A program made the position numbers and the translations under genes. A model generated the notes under the pieces. That model searched no databases and was not told the origin of the DNA. It saw only the letters and a list, made by a program, of their open reading frames with translations. DNA of 64,000 nt from Microbacterium pygmaeum. GTDB lineage: Bacteria > Actinomycetota > Actinomycetes > Actinomycetales > Microbacteriaceae. Positions 1-8,709 of the stretch are shown piece by piece; the first letter of the stretch is position 1, and each line of letters starts with the position of its first letter. Location: contig NZ_LT629692.1 of the NCBI RefSeq assembly GCF_900100885.1, positions 2,356,001-2,420,000 on the forward strand. The letters run 5' to 3'.

Positions 1-1
1 G

Positions 2-244
2 CCGGCGCCGCACTTCAGCCCCGAGTGGGACGTCCTGATCGACACCGCGGGAAGCCGCGCGAACACCCAGCCCGTCAGCCCTGGCGAGACGATCACCCTC
101 GAGGCGAAATCGCTCATGGTGCTGTGCGAGCACGACCTGCCCGAGCCCGAGGTCGACCATTCCGTCTCGGCGTCGCTGACGTCGCAGGCCAATCCGCTGC
201 ATCCGGACGATCTGCCCGGCAAGGCACCCAAACCCGAACTGTAG
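2..244 (+). CDS. glgX: Glycogen debranching enzyme (TreX/GlgX type), C-terminal end only
   Basis: The reading frame is open from the window edge to a TAG at 242-244 and gives the last 80 residues of a protein. The visible part is the C-terminal beta-sandwich end seen in GlgX/TreX isoamylases (an S-P-E-W-D-V-L-I-D-T stretch, then an acidic, proline-rich tail). The catalytic barrel lies outside the window. These enzymes hydrolyse alpha-1,6 branches of glycogen and release maltodextrins. The gene is followed after 10 nt by treY and then treZ, so it is most likely the TreX member of a TreX-TreY-TreZ operon. A second, complete glgX lies at 29104-31191, so the genome carries two paralogues. The assignment rests on a short fragment plus context. 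Confidence 0.75.
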   Translation, partial: PAPHFSPEWDVLIDTAGSRANTQPVSPGETITLEAKSLMVLCEHDLPEPEVDHSVSASLTSQANPLHPDDLPGKAPKPEL

Positions 245-254
245 GAGAGCGCAC

Positions 255-2708
255 ATGACGCGTCGCCCGATCTCGACCTACCGCCTGCAGATCCGATCGG
301 GTTTCGATCTGGATGCTGCGGCGGCAGTGACCGGCTACCTGAGCGATCTCGGCGTCGACTGGGCGTATCTGTCGCCGCTGCTGAAGGCGTCGGACGGTTC
401 TGATCACGGCTACGACGTGGTCGACTCCACACTGGTTGATCCGGCGCGCGGCGGTCGCGAAGGCCTCGATCGCTTCGCTGCCGCAGCTCGCGCCGCCGGC
501 CTGGGCATCCTGATCGACATCGTCCCGAACCACATGGGCGTCGCAGTGCCCGCGCAGAACCCGTGGTGGTGGGACGTGCTCACATTCGGACGCGAGTCAC
601 GATACGCCGCGGCGTTCGACATCGACTGGGACTTCGGCAGTGGCAAGGTCCGGCTGCCGATCCTGGGCGGCACCGTGGATGAGGCTCTGGAGGACGTCGA
701 GGTGGTCCTCCAGCAGTCGCAGCAGACCGGTCCTGGCGAGGCACAGCCCAGTCCAGGCGTCGTGAAGTACTTCGACCACGTGCTTCCCCTGGCACCCGGG
801 TCCGTTCCTTCGGGTGTCGATCTGACCGATCCGGCCGTGATCCGCGACGTGCTGGACGGGCAGCACTGGGAGCTGCTCTTCTGGCGCAGGGAGGCCGCGG
901 AGCTGAACTACCGGCGGTTCTTCGCCGTGACCACGCTGGCCGGTGTCCGCGTGGAGACCCCCTGGGTGTTCGACGAATCGCATGCCGAGGTGCTGCGGTG
1001 GGTGCGCGAGGGGCTGGCCGACGGCCTGCGGGTGGACCACCCGGACGGCCTGCTGGATCCCGGCGGCTACCTGGCGCGGCTCGCGGATGCGACGGGCGGG
1101 GCGTATGTGCTCGTGGAGAAGATCCTCGAGCACGGTGAGGACCTGCCGGCGTGGTGGGAGACCGACGGCACGACCGGCTACGACGCGCTCGCCGAATTCG
1201 ACCGACTGCTGATCGACCCTGCGGGGGAGGGCGTGCTGAACGAGCTGGATGCCGTCGTGCGGCCTTCGGGCCCCCGCGACTACTCCGACGTCATCCACGA
1301 CACGAAGCGGATGATCGCCGACACCATCCAGGGCGCCGAGATCGCCCGGCTCGTGCGTGAGCTGCCGGACCTCGGCGCCGCACCGGAATCCGAGGCCGGC
1401 GGGGCGGGGTTCACGCGGCTCGACCCCGCGGTCGCGCGCGACGCACTGGCCGAGCTGCTCACATGCTTCCCCGTGTACCGCTCCTACCTGCCCGCAGGGC
1501 GCGAACAGCTCGACCGCGCCGCGGCCGAGGCATCCGATCGTCGCCCCGACCTCGCCGCGGCCATCGCGTCACTCGTACCGGTGCTGGCCGACCCCGCCCA
1601 CGCCGTCGCGCGGCGGTTCCAGCAGACGACGGGGCCGGTGATGGCCAAGGGCGTCGAGGACACCGCCTTCTACCGCTACAACCGGTTGGGCTCGCTCACC
1701 GAGGTGGGAGGCGACCCGTCGGTCTTCGCCCTGACCGTGGACGATTTCCATCTCGCCCAGTCGCGCCGGCAGGCGCAGTGGCCGGCGGCGATGACGACGC
1801 TGTCCACCCATGACACCAAGCGCGGCGAGGACGTGCGTGCGCGGCTGGACGTCCTCTCCGAGATCCCCGAGCGCTGGGCCGACCTCCTCGCCGACCTGCG
1901 TGCAGGGTCCACCAGCGGGCACGCCGGCTTCGACGACCTGCTCTACCAGGCCGCCATCGGGGCCTGGCCGATCACACGCGAACGACTGCACGCCTACGCG
2001 GAGAAGGCCTCCCGGGAAGCGGCGGAGGCGACGGGATGGTGGGATCCCGACGCCGCGTTCGAGGAGCGGATGCACGCGACGATCGACGCGATCTTCGACG
2101 ATGCGCAGCTGAACCGGCGGCTCACCGCGTTCGTCAACGAGATCGCGCTCGCAGGCTGGTCCAATGCGCTGTCCGCCAAGCTCCTCCAACTGACGGGCCC
2201 GGGTGTTCCAGACGTCTATCAGGGATCCGAGCTGTGGGAGACGTCGCTGGTCGACCCGGACAATCGCAGGGAAGTCGACTTCGATCTGCGCCGGCGCATG
2301 CTCTCCGCCATCGATTCGGCTCCGGCGGGCGAACAGCTCCCGTCGATCGATGCGAGCGGAGCAGCGAAGCTGCTTGTGACCTCCCGTGCCCTGCGTCTGC
2401 GTCGCGATCGCCCCGACCTGTTCACCCGCTACACGCCGATGAGCGTCGTGGGAGAGGCGTCCGCGCATGCGGTGGCCTTCGACCGCGGCGGCACGCTCAC
2501 CGTCGCCACGCGCCTCCCGGTCGGTCTTGCCTCGCGCGGCGGATGGGGTGAGACGGTCCTGCTGCGGCACGGCGGTCCGACGCGCGACGCACTGACCGGC
2601 CGTCGATTCACCGACTCGATGATCCCGCTGACCGAGCTGCTGGGGACCTACCCGGTGGCGCTGCTGGTATCCGACGAACCCGACAGCGAGGCAGGAGCAG
2701 ACTCATGA
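255..2708 (+). CDS. treY: Maltooligosyl trehalose synthase
   Basis: Cytosolic GH13 enzyme that converts the reducing-end maltose unit of a maltodextrin from an alpha-1,4 to an alpha,alpha-1,1 link, giving maltooligosyl trehalose. The 817 residues fit the large TreY family. Visible GH13 motifs are DIVPNHM at about 88-94, GLRVDHPDG with the likely nucleophile Asp261, LVEKIL with the likely acid/base Glu288, and STHDTKRGED near 517-526, which is characteristic of TreY. The start is the ATG at 255, with a GGAGAG ribosome site 6-7 nt upstream. Its last codons overlap treZ by 4 bp (ATGA), so the two are translationally coupled. It acts with the upstream debranching enzyme and with TreZ. Confidence 0.96.
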   Translation: MTRRPISTYRLQIRSGFDLDAAAAVTGYLSDLGVDWAYLSPLLKASDGSDHGYDVVDSTLVDPARGGREGLDRFAAAARAAGLGILIDIVPNHMGVAVPAQNPWWWDVLTFGRESRYAAAFDIDWDFGSGKVRLPILGGTVDEALEDVEVVLQQSQQTGPGEAQPSPGVVKYFDHVLPLAPGSVPSGVDLTDPAVIRDVLDGQHWELLFWRREAAELNYRRFFAVTTLAGVRVETPWVFDESHAEVLRWVREGLADGLRVDHPDGLLDPGGYLARLADATGGAYVLVEKILEHGEDLPAWWETDGTTGYDALAEFDRLLIDPAGEGVLNELDAVVRPSGPRDYSDVIHDTKRMIADTIQGAEIARLVRELPDLGAAPESEAGGAGFTRLDPAVARDALAELLTCFPVYRSYLPAGREQLDRAAAEASDRRPDLAAAIASLVPVLADPAHAVARRFQQTTGPVMAKGVEDTAFYRYNRLGSLTEVGGDPSVFALTVDDFHLAQSRRQAQWPAAMTTLSTHDTKRGEDVRARLDVLSEIPERWADLLADLRAGSTSGHAGFDDLLYQAAIGAWPITRERLHAYAEKASREAAEATGWWDPDAAFEERMHATIDAIFDDAQLNRRLTAFVNEIALAGWSNALSAKLLQLTGPGVPDVYQGSELWETSLVDPDNRREVDFDLRRRMLSAIDSAPAGEQLPSIDASGAAKLLVTSRALRLRRDRPDLFTRYTPMSVVGEASAHAVAFDRGGTLTVATRLPVGLASRGGWGETVLLRHGGPTRDALTGRRFTDSMIPLTELLGTYPVALLVSDEPDSEAGADS

Positions 2709-4441
2709 GCATCGAGGTGTGGGCGCCGAGGACGTCACGGGTCCGGATGCGTCGTCCCGACGTGCCCGACGTCGAACTGACAGCGACGGCCGACGGCTGG
2801 TGGACGAGCAACATCGTCCTCGGCGACGGCGATGAATACGGGTTCGTCCTCGGCGACGGCGACGACCTGCGGCCCGACCCGCGGTCCAGGCGGCAGCCGC
2901 GCGGCGTGCACGAGGCCTCGGCGTGGTTCGACCCGCAGAGCTTCTCGTGGAGCGATGACTCGTGGACCGGTCGTCCCCTGGCGGGAGGGGTCGTCTACGA
3001 GCTCCACATCGGAACCTTCACTCCGGGAGGCACGCTCGATTCCGCGATCGAGCGTCTCGATCACCTCGTCGACCTCGGCGTCTCGTTCGTGGAGGTGCTG
3101 CCGGTCAACGACTTCAACGGCGTCCACAACTGGGGGTACGACGGCGTCCTCTGGTACGCGGTACACGAGGTGTACGGCGGGCCGGCGGCCTATCAGCGGT
3201 TCGTCGACGCCTGCCATGCGCGAGGGCTCGCCGTCATCCAGGACGTCGTCTACAACCACCTCGGCCCCAGCGGCAACTACCTGCCCGAGTTCGGTCCGTA
3301 CCTGCGGGATGCCGAGCGCAACACCTGGGGCTCCTCGGTGAACCTGGACGAAGCCGCCGTGCGGCGGTACATCATCGACAACGCCCTGATGTGGATGAAC
3401 GACTATCACGTCGACGGGCTCCGCCTCGATGCCGTGCACGCCCTGAAGGACTCCGCGCCGGTGCACATCCTGCAGGAGATCGCGGAGGAAACGGACAGCC
3501 TCGCGGCGCACGTGGGCCGCCCGCTGACCTTGATCGCCGAGTCGGACCTCAACGACGCGAAGCTGATCTCAGCACGCGAGGCGGACGGCTACGGCCTGAC
3601 CGCGCAGTGGAGCGATGACTACCACCACGCGCTGCACGTCGCCGCGACGGGGGAGACGACCGGCTACTACGCCGACTTCGCCCCGCTCTCTGCACTGGTG
3701 AAGGTGGCGACGAAGGGCTTCTTCCACGACGGGACCTGGTCCTCGTTCCGGGGCGCTGTGCACGGGCATCCGATCGATCCGCGCATCCCCACCTCGCGCC
3801 TGGTCACCTTCGGCCAGGATCACGATCAGATCGGCAACCGCGCCGCGGGCGACCGCCTGTCGCAAACCCTCGACGAGGGCGGGCTGGCGATCGTGGCTGT
3901 CCTGACGCTGCTCAGCCCCTACACGCCGATGCTGTTCATGGGCGAGGAGTGGGCGGCATCCACCCCCTGGCAGTTCTTCACCTCGCATCCGGAGCCCGAG
4001 CTGGGTCGTGCCACGGCGGAAGGGCGCCTGGCCGAATTCACAGCCATGGGCTGGGACGAATCCGTGGTGCCGGACCCGCAGGATCCGGAGACGTTCCTGC
4101 GCTCCAAGCTGCGCTGGGAGGAGATCCATGACGACCGTCACGGACGGATGCTGGAGCTCTATCGCCGGCTGGTGCGGCTACGGCGCACGACCCCCGAGTT
4201 CACCGATCCGCGCTTCGGATCGGTGAGCGCCGAGGCGGACGAGGACGCGCGGTGGTTCCGGATGCAGCGGGGTGACGTCCAGGTTCTGGTGAACTTCGCC
4301 GAGGCACATGTGCAGCTGCCGGTTCCCGCCGGTGCAGTCGCGCTGCTCACGACGGACGTGTCGGCGCGGGTCGACGAGCGGACGGCGCTCCTACCCGGCC
4401 GCTCGGCCGTCGTCCTGCGCGCCCCTGACGCCGTGCGATAG
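2705..4441 (+). CDS. treZ: Malto-oligosyltrehalose trehalohydrolase
   Basis: GH13 hydrolase that releases free trehalose from the maltooligosyl trehalose made by TreY. The 578 residues match the family. An N-terminal beta-sandwich (about 1-95) precedes the barrel. Catalytic signatures are GLRLDAVHAL (Asp242), LIAESDLND (Glu279) and a GQDHDQIGNR loop near 368-378. The VYELHIGTFT strand opening the barrel is typical of TreZ and of branching enzymes, but the ATGA overlap with treY and the lack of the branching-enzyme fold pattern favour TreZ. It ends 6 bp before the convergent map gene, with no clear terminator between them. Confidence 0.96.
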   Translation: MSIEVWAPRTSRVRMRRPDVPDVELTATADGWWTSNIVLGDGDEYGFVLGDGDDLRPDPRSRRQPRGVHEASAWFDPQSFSWSDDSWTGRPLAGGVVYELHIGTFTPGGTLDSAIERLDHLVDLGVSFVEVLPVNDFNGVHNWGYDGVLWYAVHEVYGGPAAYQRFVDACHARGLAVIQDVVYNHLGPSGNYLPEFGPYLRDAERNTWGSSVNLDEAAVRRYIIDNALMWMNDYHVDGLRLDAVHALKDSAPVHILQEIAEETDSLAAHVGRPLTLIAESDLNDAKLISAREADGYGLTAQWSDDYHHALHVAATGETTGYYADFAPLSALVKVATKGFFHDGTWSSFRGAVHGHPIDPRIPTSRLVTFGQDHDQIGNRAAGDRLSQTLDEGGLAIVAVLTLLSPYTPMLFMGEEWAASTPWQFFTSHPEPELGRATAEGRLAEFTAMGWDESVVPDPQDPETFLRSKLRWEEIHDDRHGRMLELYRRLVRLRRTTPEFTDPRFGSVSAEADEDARWFRMQRGDVQVLVNFAEAHVQLPVPAGAVALLTTDVSARVDERTALLPGRSAVVLRAPDAVR

Positions 4442-4447
4442 GTCTGG

Positions 4448-5230
4448 TCAGCGCACGCCGAGGAAGGACCGGTCGGTCAAGACGATCGGTCCGTCCTCGG
4501 TGATGGCGATGGTGTGCTCGGAATGCGCACCGCGCGAGCCGTCGGCGCTGCGCAGGGTCCACCCGTCCGGGTCGGTGATCAGTTCGTCCGTGGTCTCCAG
4601 CAGCCAGGGCTCCAGGGCGAGCACGAGTCCAGCCTTCAGCGGGTAGCCGCGATTGGGCTTGCCGTCGTTGGGGACATGGGGGTCGCCGTGCATCGTGCGT
4701 CCGACACCGTGTCCGCCGAAGTCGGTGTTGATGTCGTATCCGTCTCCGTGAGCGATCTCGGCGATGGCGGCGGAGATGTCGCCGATCCTCGATCCCACCG
4801 TCGAGGCCGCGATCGCGGCATCCAGCGCCCGCTCGGTCGTGTCGATCAGGGCCAGGTCCTCATCGCGGGCGGTGCCCACGACGAAGGAGACCGCGGAGTC
4901 GGCGACCCATCCGTCGACCGAGACGGCGAAGTCGAGGGTGACCAGGTCGCCGTCCCGCAGGGCGTAGTCGAAGGGGAGGCCGTGCAGGACGGCGTCGTTC
5001 ACGGAGATGCAGATGACCTTGCCGAACGGGCTCGCCCCGAACGACGGGTGATAGTCGATGTAGCACGATTCCGCTCCGGCCCGACGGATCAGATCGTGTG
5101 CCCGACGGTCGATCGCGAGCAGGTTCGTCCCGACCTTCGTCTCGTCGCGCAGGGTCGCCAGGGTCTCGGCCACGAAGCGTCCGGCGGGCCGCATCGCCTC
5201 AAGCTCGGCGGGCGTGCGCAACTCGATCAT
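4448..5230 (-). CDS. map: Methionine aminopeptidase, type I
   Basis: Removes the initiator methionine from nascent proteins in the cytosol. Starting at the ATG at 5230 (260 residues), the five metal ligands are Asp100, Asp111, His174, Glu207 and Glu238, with His83 as the further active-site histidine. Their spacing is identical to the classical type I enzyme. An upstream in-frame ATG would add eight residues, but AAAGGA sits at the right distance for the 5230 start and the protein then begins MIELRTP as usual. The gene stands alone, convergent with treZ. The N-terminus is short, without the zinc-finger extension of some actinobacterial paralogues. Confidence 0.95.
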   Translation of the reverse strand: MIELRTPAELEAMRPAGRFVAETLATLRDETKVGTNLLAIDRRAHDLIRRAGAESCYIDYHPSFGASPFGKVICISVNDAVLHGLPFDYALRDGDLVTLDFAVSVDGWVADSAVSFVVGTARDEDLALIDTTERALDAAIAASTVGSRIGDISAAIAEIAHGDGYDINTDFGGHGVGRTMHGDPHVPNDGKPNRGYPLKAGLVLALEPWLLETTDELITDPDGWTLRSADGSRGAHSEHTIAITEDGPIVLTDRSFLGVR

Positions 5231-5281
5231 GGGGGTCCTTTCGTCGCCCTCCATTCTCGCCTAACGCCAAGCTGACCGGCG

Positions 5282-5287
5282 TACCAT
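5282..5287 (+). promoter_or_regulatory. -10 hexamer TACCAT, leaderless start of the gene at 5294
   Basis: TACCAT ends exactly 6 nt before the ATG at 5294, so transcription would begin at or next to the start codon. No ribosome site is needed or seen. No clear -35 is visible. Confidence 0.45.
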
Positions 5288-5293
5288 CGAGGC

Positions 5294-5794
5294 ATGTGGG
5301 TGCGTCGTGCGTTCTTCGTCTGGCTGATTCCGGCCGCCTTCCTGCTGCCGTTGTGGCTGCTGGTGGGCTGGGGCGTCTTCAACGCTGGCGGCTGGGCGTT
5401 CCTGTGGGTGCTGTTGATCGCCATCCCGTCCGTGTTCATCGGACAGCTCGTACTCACCCTCCTCGTTCGCGCACGGGGGACAGTCCGTGCCGAGCGCGCG
5501 GTCTCGTGGTGGGATGTCCTGGGCTTCTCGGTCTGGCACCTGCTGACCATCTCGCTCGGCTTCTTCAACCAGGCGTGGTGGGCACCGGCGATGGTCGTCA
5601 CGGTGATCGTCGGACTCGCCCTGTTCTGGCTGGAGCTGTGGCAGCTGTGGCGTGAGGCGCGACCGTCGGCTCTCCTCCTGCGCACCACCCAGGGGCTGGG
5701 CTACATTCCCGCGCCCGCTGAGGGTCCGGCGCCCGAGGCGGCGCAGTCCGAGCGCGACGTCATCGTCATCACCGAGCGACCGCCGGCCGGCTGA
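5294..5794 (+). CDS. Small integral membrane protein, unknown function
   Basis: A 166-residue protein with four likely transmembrane helices: about 5-25, 28-55, 75-95 and 96-115. It has aromatic-rich loops and a proline/glutamate-rich cytoplasmic tail (about 135-166). I do not recognise the family beyond conserved actinobacterial membrane proteins. There is no motif for transport or catalysis. The start is the ATG at 5294, supported by the TANNNT hexamer 6 nt upstream. It lies between map (divergent) and the ribosomal protein gene rplS and is probably transcribed alone. Confidence 0.7.
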   Translation: MWVRRAFFVWLIPAAFLLPLWLLVGWGVFNAGGWAFLWVLLIAIPSVFIGQLVLTLLVRARGTVRAERAVSWWDVLGFSVWHLLTISLGFFNQAWWAPAMVVTVIVGLALFWLELWQLWREARPSALLLRTTQGLGYIPAPAEGPAPEAAQSERDVIVITERPPAG

Positions 5795-5801
5795 GCCCGG
5801 T

Positions 5802-5830
5802 TTGGGCGGGCGCGGCATCCATGGCAGAAT
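5802..5830 (+). promoter_or_regulatory. Candidate rplS promoter
   Basis: TTGGGC (5802-5807) and CAGAAT (5825-5830) are separated by 17 nt, a fair match to a housekeeping -35/-10 pair. This would give an rplS leader of roughly 125 nt, containing a GGCTC/GAGCC stem at 5850-5869. Confidence 0.35.
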
Positions 5831-5961
5831 GGATGTTTGTGCCCTGAAAGGCTCTGCCTCAGGGGAGCCCGCCGTCGGACGTTCCGGCCGCGGCCTCGGG
5901 CGCACATCACTTTCCTTCCTCAACCCGCGGTCGACCTGTGGCGGCCGCAGAGAGCATGATC

Positions 5962-6309
5962 ATGCAGATCCTCGACTCCGTCGACGCGGCATCGCTGCGT
6001 TCGGACATCCCCGTCTTCCACCCCGGTGACACCGTCAAGGTGCACGTGAACATCACCGAGGGCAACCGCTCGCGTATCCAGGTGTTCCAGGGCGTCGTCA
6101 TCGGTCGCTCCGGCGACGGCGTGCGCGAGACCTTCACGGTCCGCAAGATCAGCTTCCAGGTGGGCGTGGAGCGCACGTTCCCCGTTCACAGCCCGGTGAT
6201 CGACCACATCGAGGTCGTCACGCGCGGTGACGTCCGTCGCGCCAAGCTCTACTACCTGCGCAACCTCCGCGGCAAGAAGGCCAAGATCAAGGAGAAGCGC
6301 GACAACTGA
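5962..6309 (+). CDS. rplS: 50S ribosomal protein L19
   Basis: L19 lies at the interface of the ribosomal subunits. The 115-residue product shows the full family pattern: MQILDSVDAASLR at the N-terminus, a central RIQVFQGVVIGRSGDGVRETFTVRK barrel segment, FPVHSP, and a basic C-terminus ending in KAKIKEKRDN. Three in-frame starts are possible (GTG 5938, ATG 5956, ATG 5962). I chose 5962 because the purine-rich CAGAGAG lies about 7 nt upstream and the length then matches L19. A near-perfect terminator follows at 6325-6360, so rplS is monocistronic and lepB has its own promoter. Confidence 0.96.
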   Translation: MQILDSVDAASLRSDIPVFHPGDTVKVHVNITEGNRSRIQVFQGVVIGRSGDGVRETFTVRKISFQVGVERTFPVHSPVIDHIEVVTRGDVRRAKLYYLRNLRGKKAKIKEKRDN

Positions 6310-6324
6310 CGCGCTTCTGCGTCG

Positions 6325-6360
6325 AACCCCGGACCGAATGGTCCGGGGTTTCGTCGTTTT
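6325..6360 (+). terminator. Rho-independent terminator after rplS
   Basis: An 11-bp perfect stem (6325-6335 with 6340-6350, AACCCCGGACC/GGTCCGGGGTT) closes a GAAT loop and runs into TTTCGTCGTTTT. Confidence 0.85.
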
Positions 6361-6430
6361 CGCAGGAAGGGATGTGCGAACCTTGATGCGACGGCACACC
6401 GACTTCCGGAGAGCCCGGTGAAGGACCCCC

Positions 6431-7204
6431 ATGACGACCGAGCAGACGGCCTCCGCTGAGCCGGTGCCCACACCGCGGTCCAGGGCGGAGCGGCCGCGCG
6501 AGCGGCGCCGCGGCTGGCTGAGCTTCCTGCGCGACGTGCTCGTGATCATCCTCATCGCGGTGCTGGTGTCGTTCCTGGTCAAGACCTTCCTGGTGCGCTC
6601 GTTCTACATCCCGTCGGGGTCGATGCAGAACACTCTGCACATCGACGACCGCATCCTCGTGGACGAGATCACGCCGCGCTTCGGCGGATACGGACGAGGC
6701 GACATCGTCGTCTTCCGCGATCCCGGCGGATGGCTGCCGCCCAGCACCGCGCCCGCCCGCTCCCCGCTGGTGGAGGGGGTGGACTGGCTGCTGTCACTGG
6801 TCGGGCTGTCTGCACCGGACAGCGACGATCATCTCGTCAAGCGCCTCATCGGGATGCCGGGCGATCATGTCGTCTGCTGCAACGACCTCGGCCAGATCAC
6901 CGTCAACGACGTGGCGATCGACGAGAGCGACTACCTCGCACTGCCCGCGCCGGGAAGCCCCGCCTCCGCCGACGCCTTCGATGTCGTCGTCCCGGAGGGC
7001 AGTCTCTGGGTGCTCGGCGACAACCGCTACCACTCGAAGGACTCCCGGTACAACCAGGAGCAGCCCGGGAAGGGGTTCGTCCCGATCGACAACGTCGTGG
7101 GCCGCGCATTCCTGATCACGTGGCCGTTCAGCAGGTTCGGGATGCTCGATTTCCATCACGAGGCGTTCGGGGGCGTGCCCGACGTGGAGCCGGCTCCGAG
7201 ATGA
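6431..7204 (+). CDS. lepB: Signal peptidase I
   Basis: Membrane-anchored serine protease that cleaves signal peptides of exported proteins. The 257 residues contain an Arg-rich cytoplasmic N-terminus (about 15-30), one transmembrane helix (about 31-52), then the catalytic Ser64 in IPSGSMQNTL and the general-base Lys137 in HLVKRLIGMPGD. The C-terminal GDNRYHSKDSR box (about 200-210) completes the signature. The start ATG has GAAGGA upstream. The stop overlaps the rnhB start by 4 bp. An insertion with a hydrophobic VDWLLSLVGL stretch (about 117-126) between the boxes is usual in actinobacterial enzymes. Confidence 0.95.
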   Translation: MTTEQTASAEPVPTPRSRAERPRERRRGWLSFLRDVLVIILIAVLVSFLVKTFLVRSFYIPSGSMQNTLHIDDRILVDEITPRFGGYGRGDIVVFRDPGGWLPPSTAPARSPLVEGVDWLLSLVGLSAPDSDDHLVKRLIGMPGDHVVCCNDLGQITVNDVAIDESDYLALPAPGSPASADAFDVVVPEGSLWVLGDNRYHSKDSRYNQEQPGKGFVPIDNVVGRAFLITWPFSRFGMLDFHHEAFGGVPDVEPAPR

Positions 7205-7860
7205 CGGTCGCCGAGCCGCGTCTGACGCTCGAGCGGCGGCTGCTGCGCGAGCACACGACCCTCATCGCCTGCGACGAGGTGGGGCGGGGTTCGTTGGCCG
7301 GACCCGTCGCCGTCGGCGCGGTGATGATCGATGCCCCGCGTTCGCGCAAGCGGGTTCCGCAGGGCCTGCGCGATTCCAAGCTGGTCCCCGAGATGCGCAG
7401 AGCGGATGTCGCGGCGCGCGCGGTCTCGTGGGTCGCCGCCAGTGCGGTCGGGTGGGCGAGCTCCGTGGAGATCGACGAGATCGGCATCATGCGGGCGCTG
7501 GGCCTTGCCACCATCCGGGCGCTCGCGGACCTGCGCGCCCACGGCGTCGTGCCGGAAGAGGCGATCGTGGTCCTCGACGGGAACTACGACTACATCACGC
7601 CCGCCGGCGCGACCGGACTCACGGTCCGCCCCGTGATCAAGGCCGATCGCGATTGCGCGAGCGCCGCCGCGGCATCGGTCATCGCGAAAGTCGCGCGTGA
7701 CGCGCTGATGACGGATCTTCACGACGAACTGCCCGCATACCAATGGGCCAGGAACAAGGGCTACGCGAGTCCGGAGCATCGCGACGCCATCCGCGAGCAC
7801 GGGATCAGCCCGCACCACCGGGCATCGTGGTCGCTCACCGGACCGTCGACGCTGTTCTGA
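7201..7860 (+). CDS. rnhB: Ribonuclease HII
   Basis: Cuts RNA in RNA-DNA hybrids and removes misincorporated ribonucleotides. The ATG at 7201 overlaps the lepB stop (ATGA) and gives 219 residues. Acidic active-site residues are visible as Asp25-Glu26 in IACDEVGRGSLAGPV, Asp126 in VLDGNYDY and Asp149 in IKADRDCASAAAASVIAKV. This is the full DEDD set of the family, with the GRG loop that contacts the RNA strand. The lepB-rnhB-DUF2469-yraN-comM-dprA neighbourhood is a classic actinobacterial order. Confidence 0.95.
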   Translation: MTVAEPRLTLERRLLREHTTLIACDEVGRGSLAGPVAVGAVMIDAPRSRKRVPQGLRDSKLVPEMRRADVAARAVSWVAASAVGWASSVEIDEIGIMRALGLATIRALADLRAHGVVPEEAIVVLDGNYDYITPAGATGLTVRPVIKADRDCASAAAASVIAKVARDALMTDLHDELPAYQWARNKGYASPEHRDAIREHGISPHHRASWSLTGPSTLF

Positions 7861-7874
7861 ACGGCGCGCACCGA

Positions 7875-8198
7875 TCAGGAGTCGAGCGACAGTTCCTCGG
7901 GCAGGTGGAAGTCCCGGCGTGACAGTTCCTCCACGTTGACGTCCTTGAAGGTCAGCACGCGGACGGACTTCACGAAGCGATCCGCGCGATAGATGTCCCA
8001 CACCCAGACATCGGTCATCGTCAGTTCGAAGTAGAAGTCGTGCTCGGTGTCGCGGCGCACCACGTTGACCTCGTTCGCGAGGTAGAAGCGGCGCTCGGTC
8101 TCGATCACGTACTGGAACTGAGAAACGACGTCGCGGTACTCGCGGTAGAGGGCGAGCTCGAGCTCGCGGTCGTAGTCCTCGAAGACTTCGTCATCCAT
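7875..8198 (-). CDS. DUF2469 family protein
   Basis: A 107-residue acidic protein: MDDEVFEDYDRELELALYRE at the start, then FYLANEVNVVRR and a DVWVWDIYRADRFVKSVRVLTFKDVNVEEL block. This is the pattern of the small DUF2469 family found next to rnhB in actinobacteria. Function is not established. No signal peptide or membrane segment is present. It is convergent with rnhB (14-bp gap) and divergent from yraN. The ATG at 8198 has a TAAGAT hexamer 9 nt upstream. Confidence 0.88.
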   Translation of the reverse strand: MDDEVFEDYDRELELALYREYRDVVSQFQYVIETERRFYLANEVNVVRRDTEHDFYFELTMTDVWVWDIYRADRFVKSVRVLTFKDVNVEELSRRDFHLPEELSLDS

Positions 8199-8207
8199 GG
8201 TGCTCTC

Positions 8208-8213
8208 ATCTTA
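8208..8213 (-). promoter_or_regulatory. -10 hexamer TAAGAT for the DUF2469 gene
   Basis: Read on the minus strand, TAAGAT ends 9 nt before the ATG at 8198, which gives a start at or almost at the codon. Confidence 0.4.
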
Positions 8214-8346
8214 GGACGGGCGCGGTGCCCGGTCGCATCGCGACCGACGGGGCAGGGCTTCCTCCACAATCGGGTCGGAACCCGCGCGCTCCACGGTTCT
8301 CGTCCGCCGGACATCGGCGGCGAGCCGCGCGGGCGAGCATTCAGGC

Positions 8347-8709
8347 ATGGCTGCGAAGGACGTTCTGGGCAAAGCGGGAGAGGACCGCGCCGCGCGGCAC
8401 CTCGAGTCGAGCGGGTACCTGATCCTCGACCGCAACTGGCGCGTGCATGCAGGAGAGATCGACATCGTCGCCGTCGACGGGTCGACGTTGGTGATCGTGG
8501 AGGTCAAGACGCGAGCCGGTGACGGCTTCGGGCATCCGTTCGAGGCTGTCGATGCCCGCAAACGGAGCCGGCTCTGGCGCCTGGCGTTCGCCTGGATCGC
8601 CGCCCACCCCGACGAGGCGCAGGGGCGACGCCTGCGCCTGGACGTGATCGCCATCACGGGCCCGCAGCCGGAACGAGCCCGCCTCGAGCACATCCAGGAC
8701 ATCCGATGA
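8347..8709 (+). CDS. YraN/UPF0102 family putative endonuclease
   Basis: A 120-residue protein with the UPF0102 pattern: GKAGEDRAARHLESSGY near 6-22, the DRNWRVHAGEIDIVAVDG strand with E38-I-D40, and VIVEVKTRAGDGFGHPFEAVD with E55-V-K57. This is a restriction-endonuclease-like D-ExK arrangement, so nuclease activity is plausible but unproven for the family. Its stop overlaps the comM start by 4 bp (ATGA). The yraN-comM-dprA order links it to DNA uptake or recombination. Confidence 0.88.
   Translation: MAAKDVLGKAGEDRAARHLESSGYLILDRNWRVHAGEIDIVAVDGSTLVIVEVKTRAGDGFGHPFEAVDARKRSRLWRLAFAWIAAHPDEAQGRRLRLDVIAITGPQPERARLEHIQDIR

Noticed and set aside
8230..8246. A 7-bp hairpin (CGGTCGC/GCGACCG) between the DUF2469 gene and yraN as a terminator.
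   Set aside because: It lies between divergent genes, where no transcript ends, and no T run follows.
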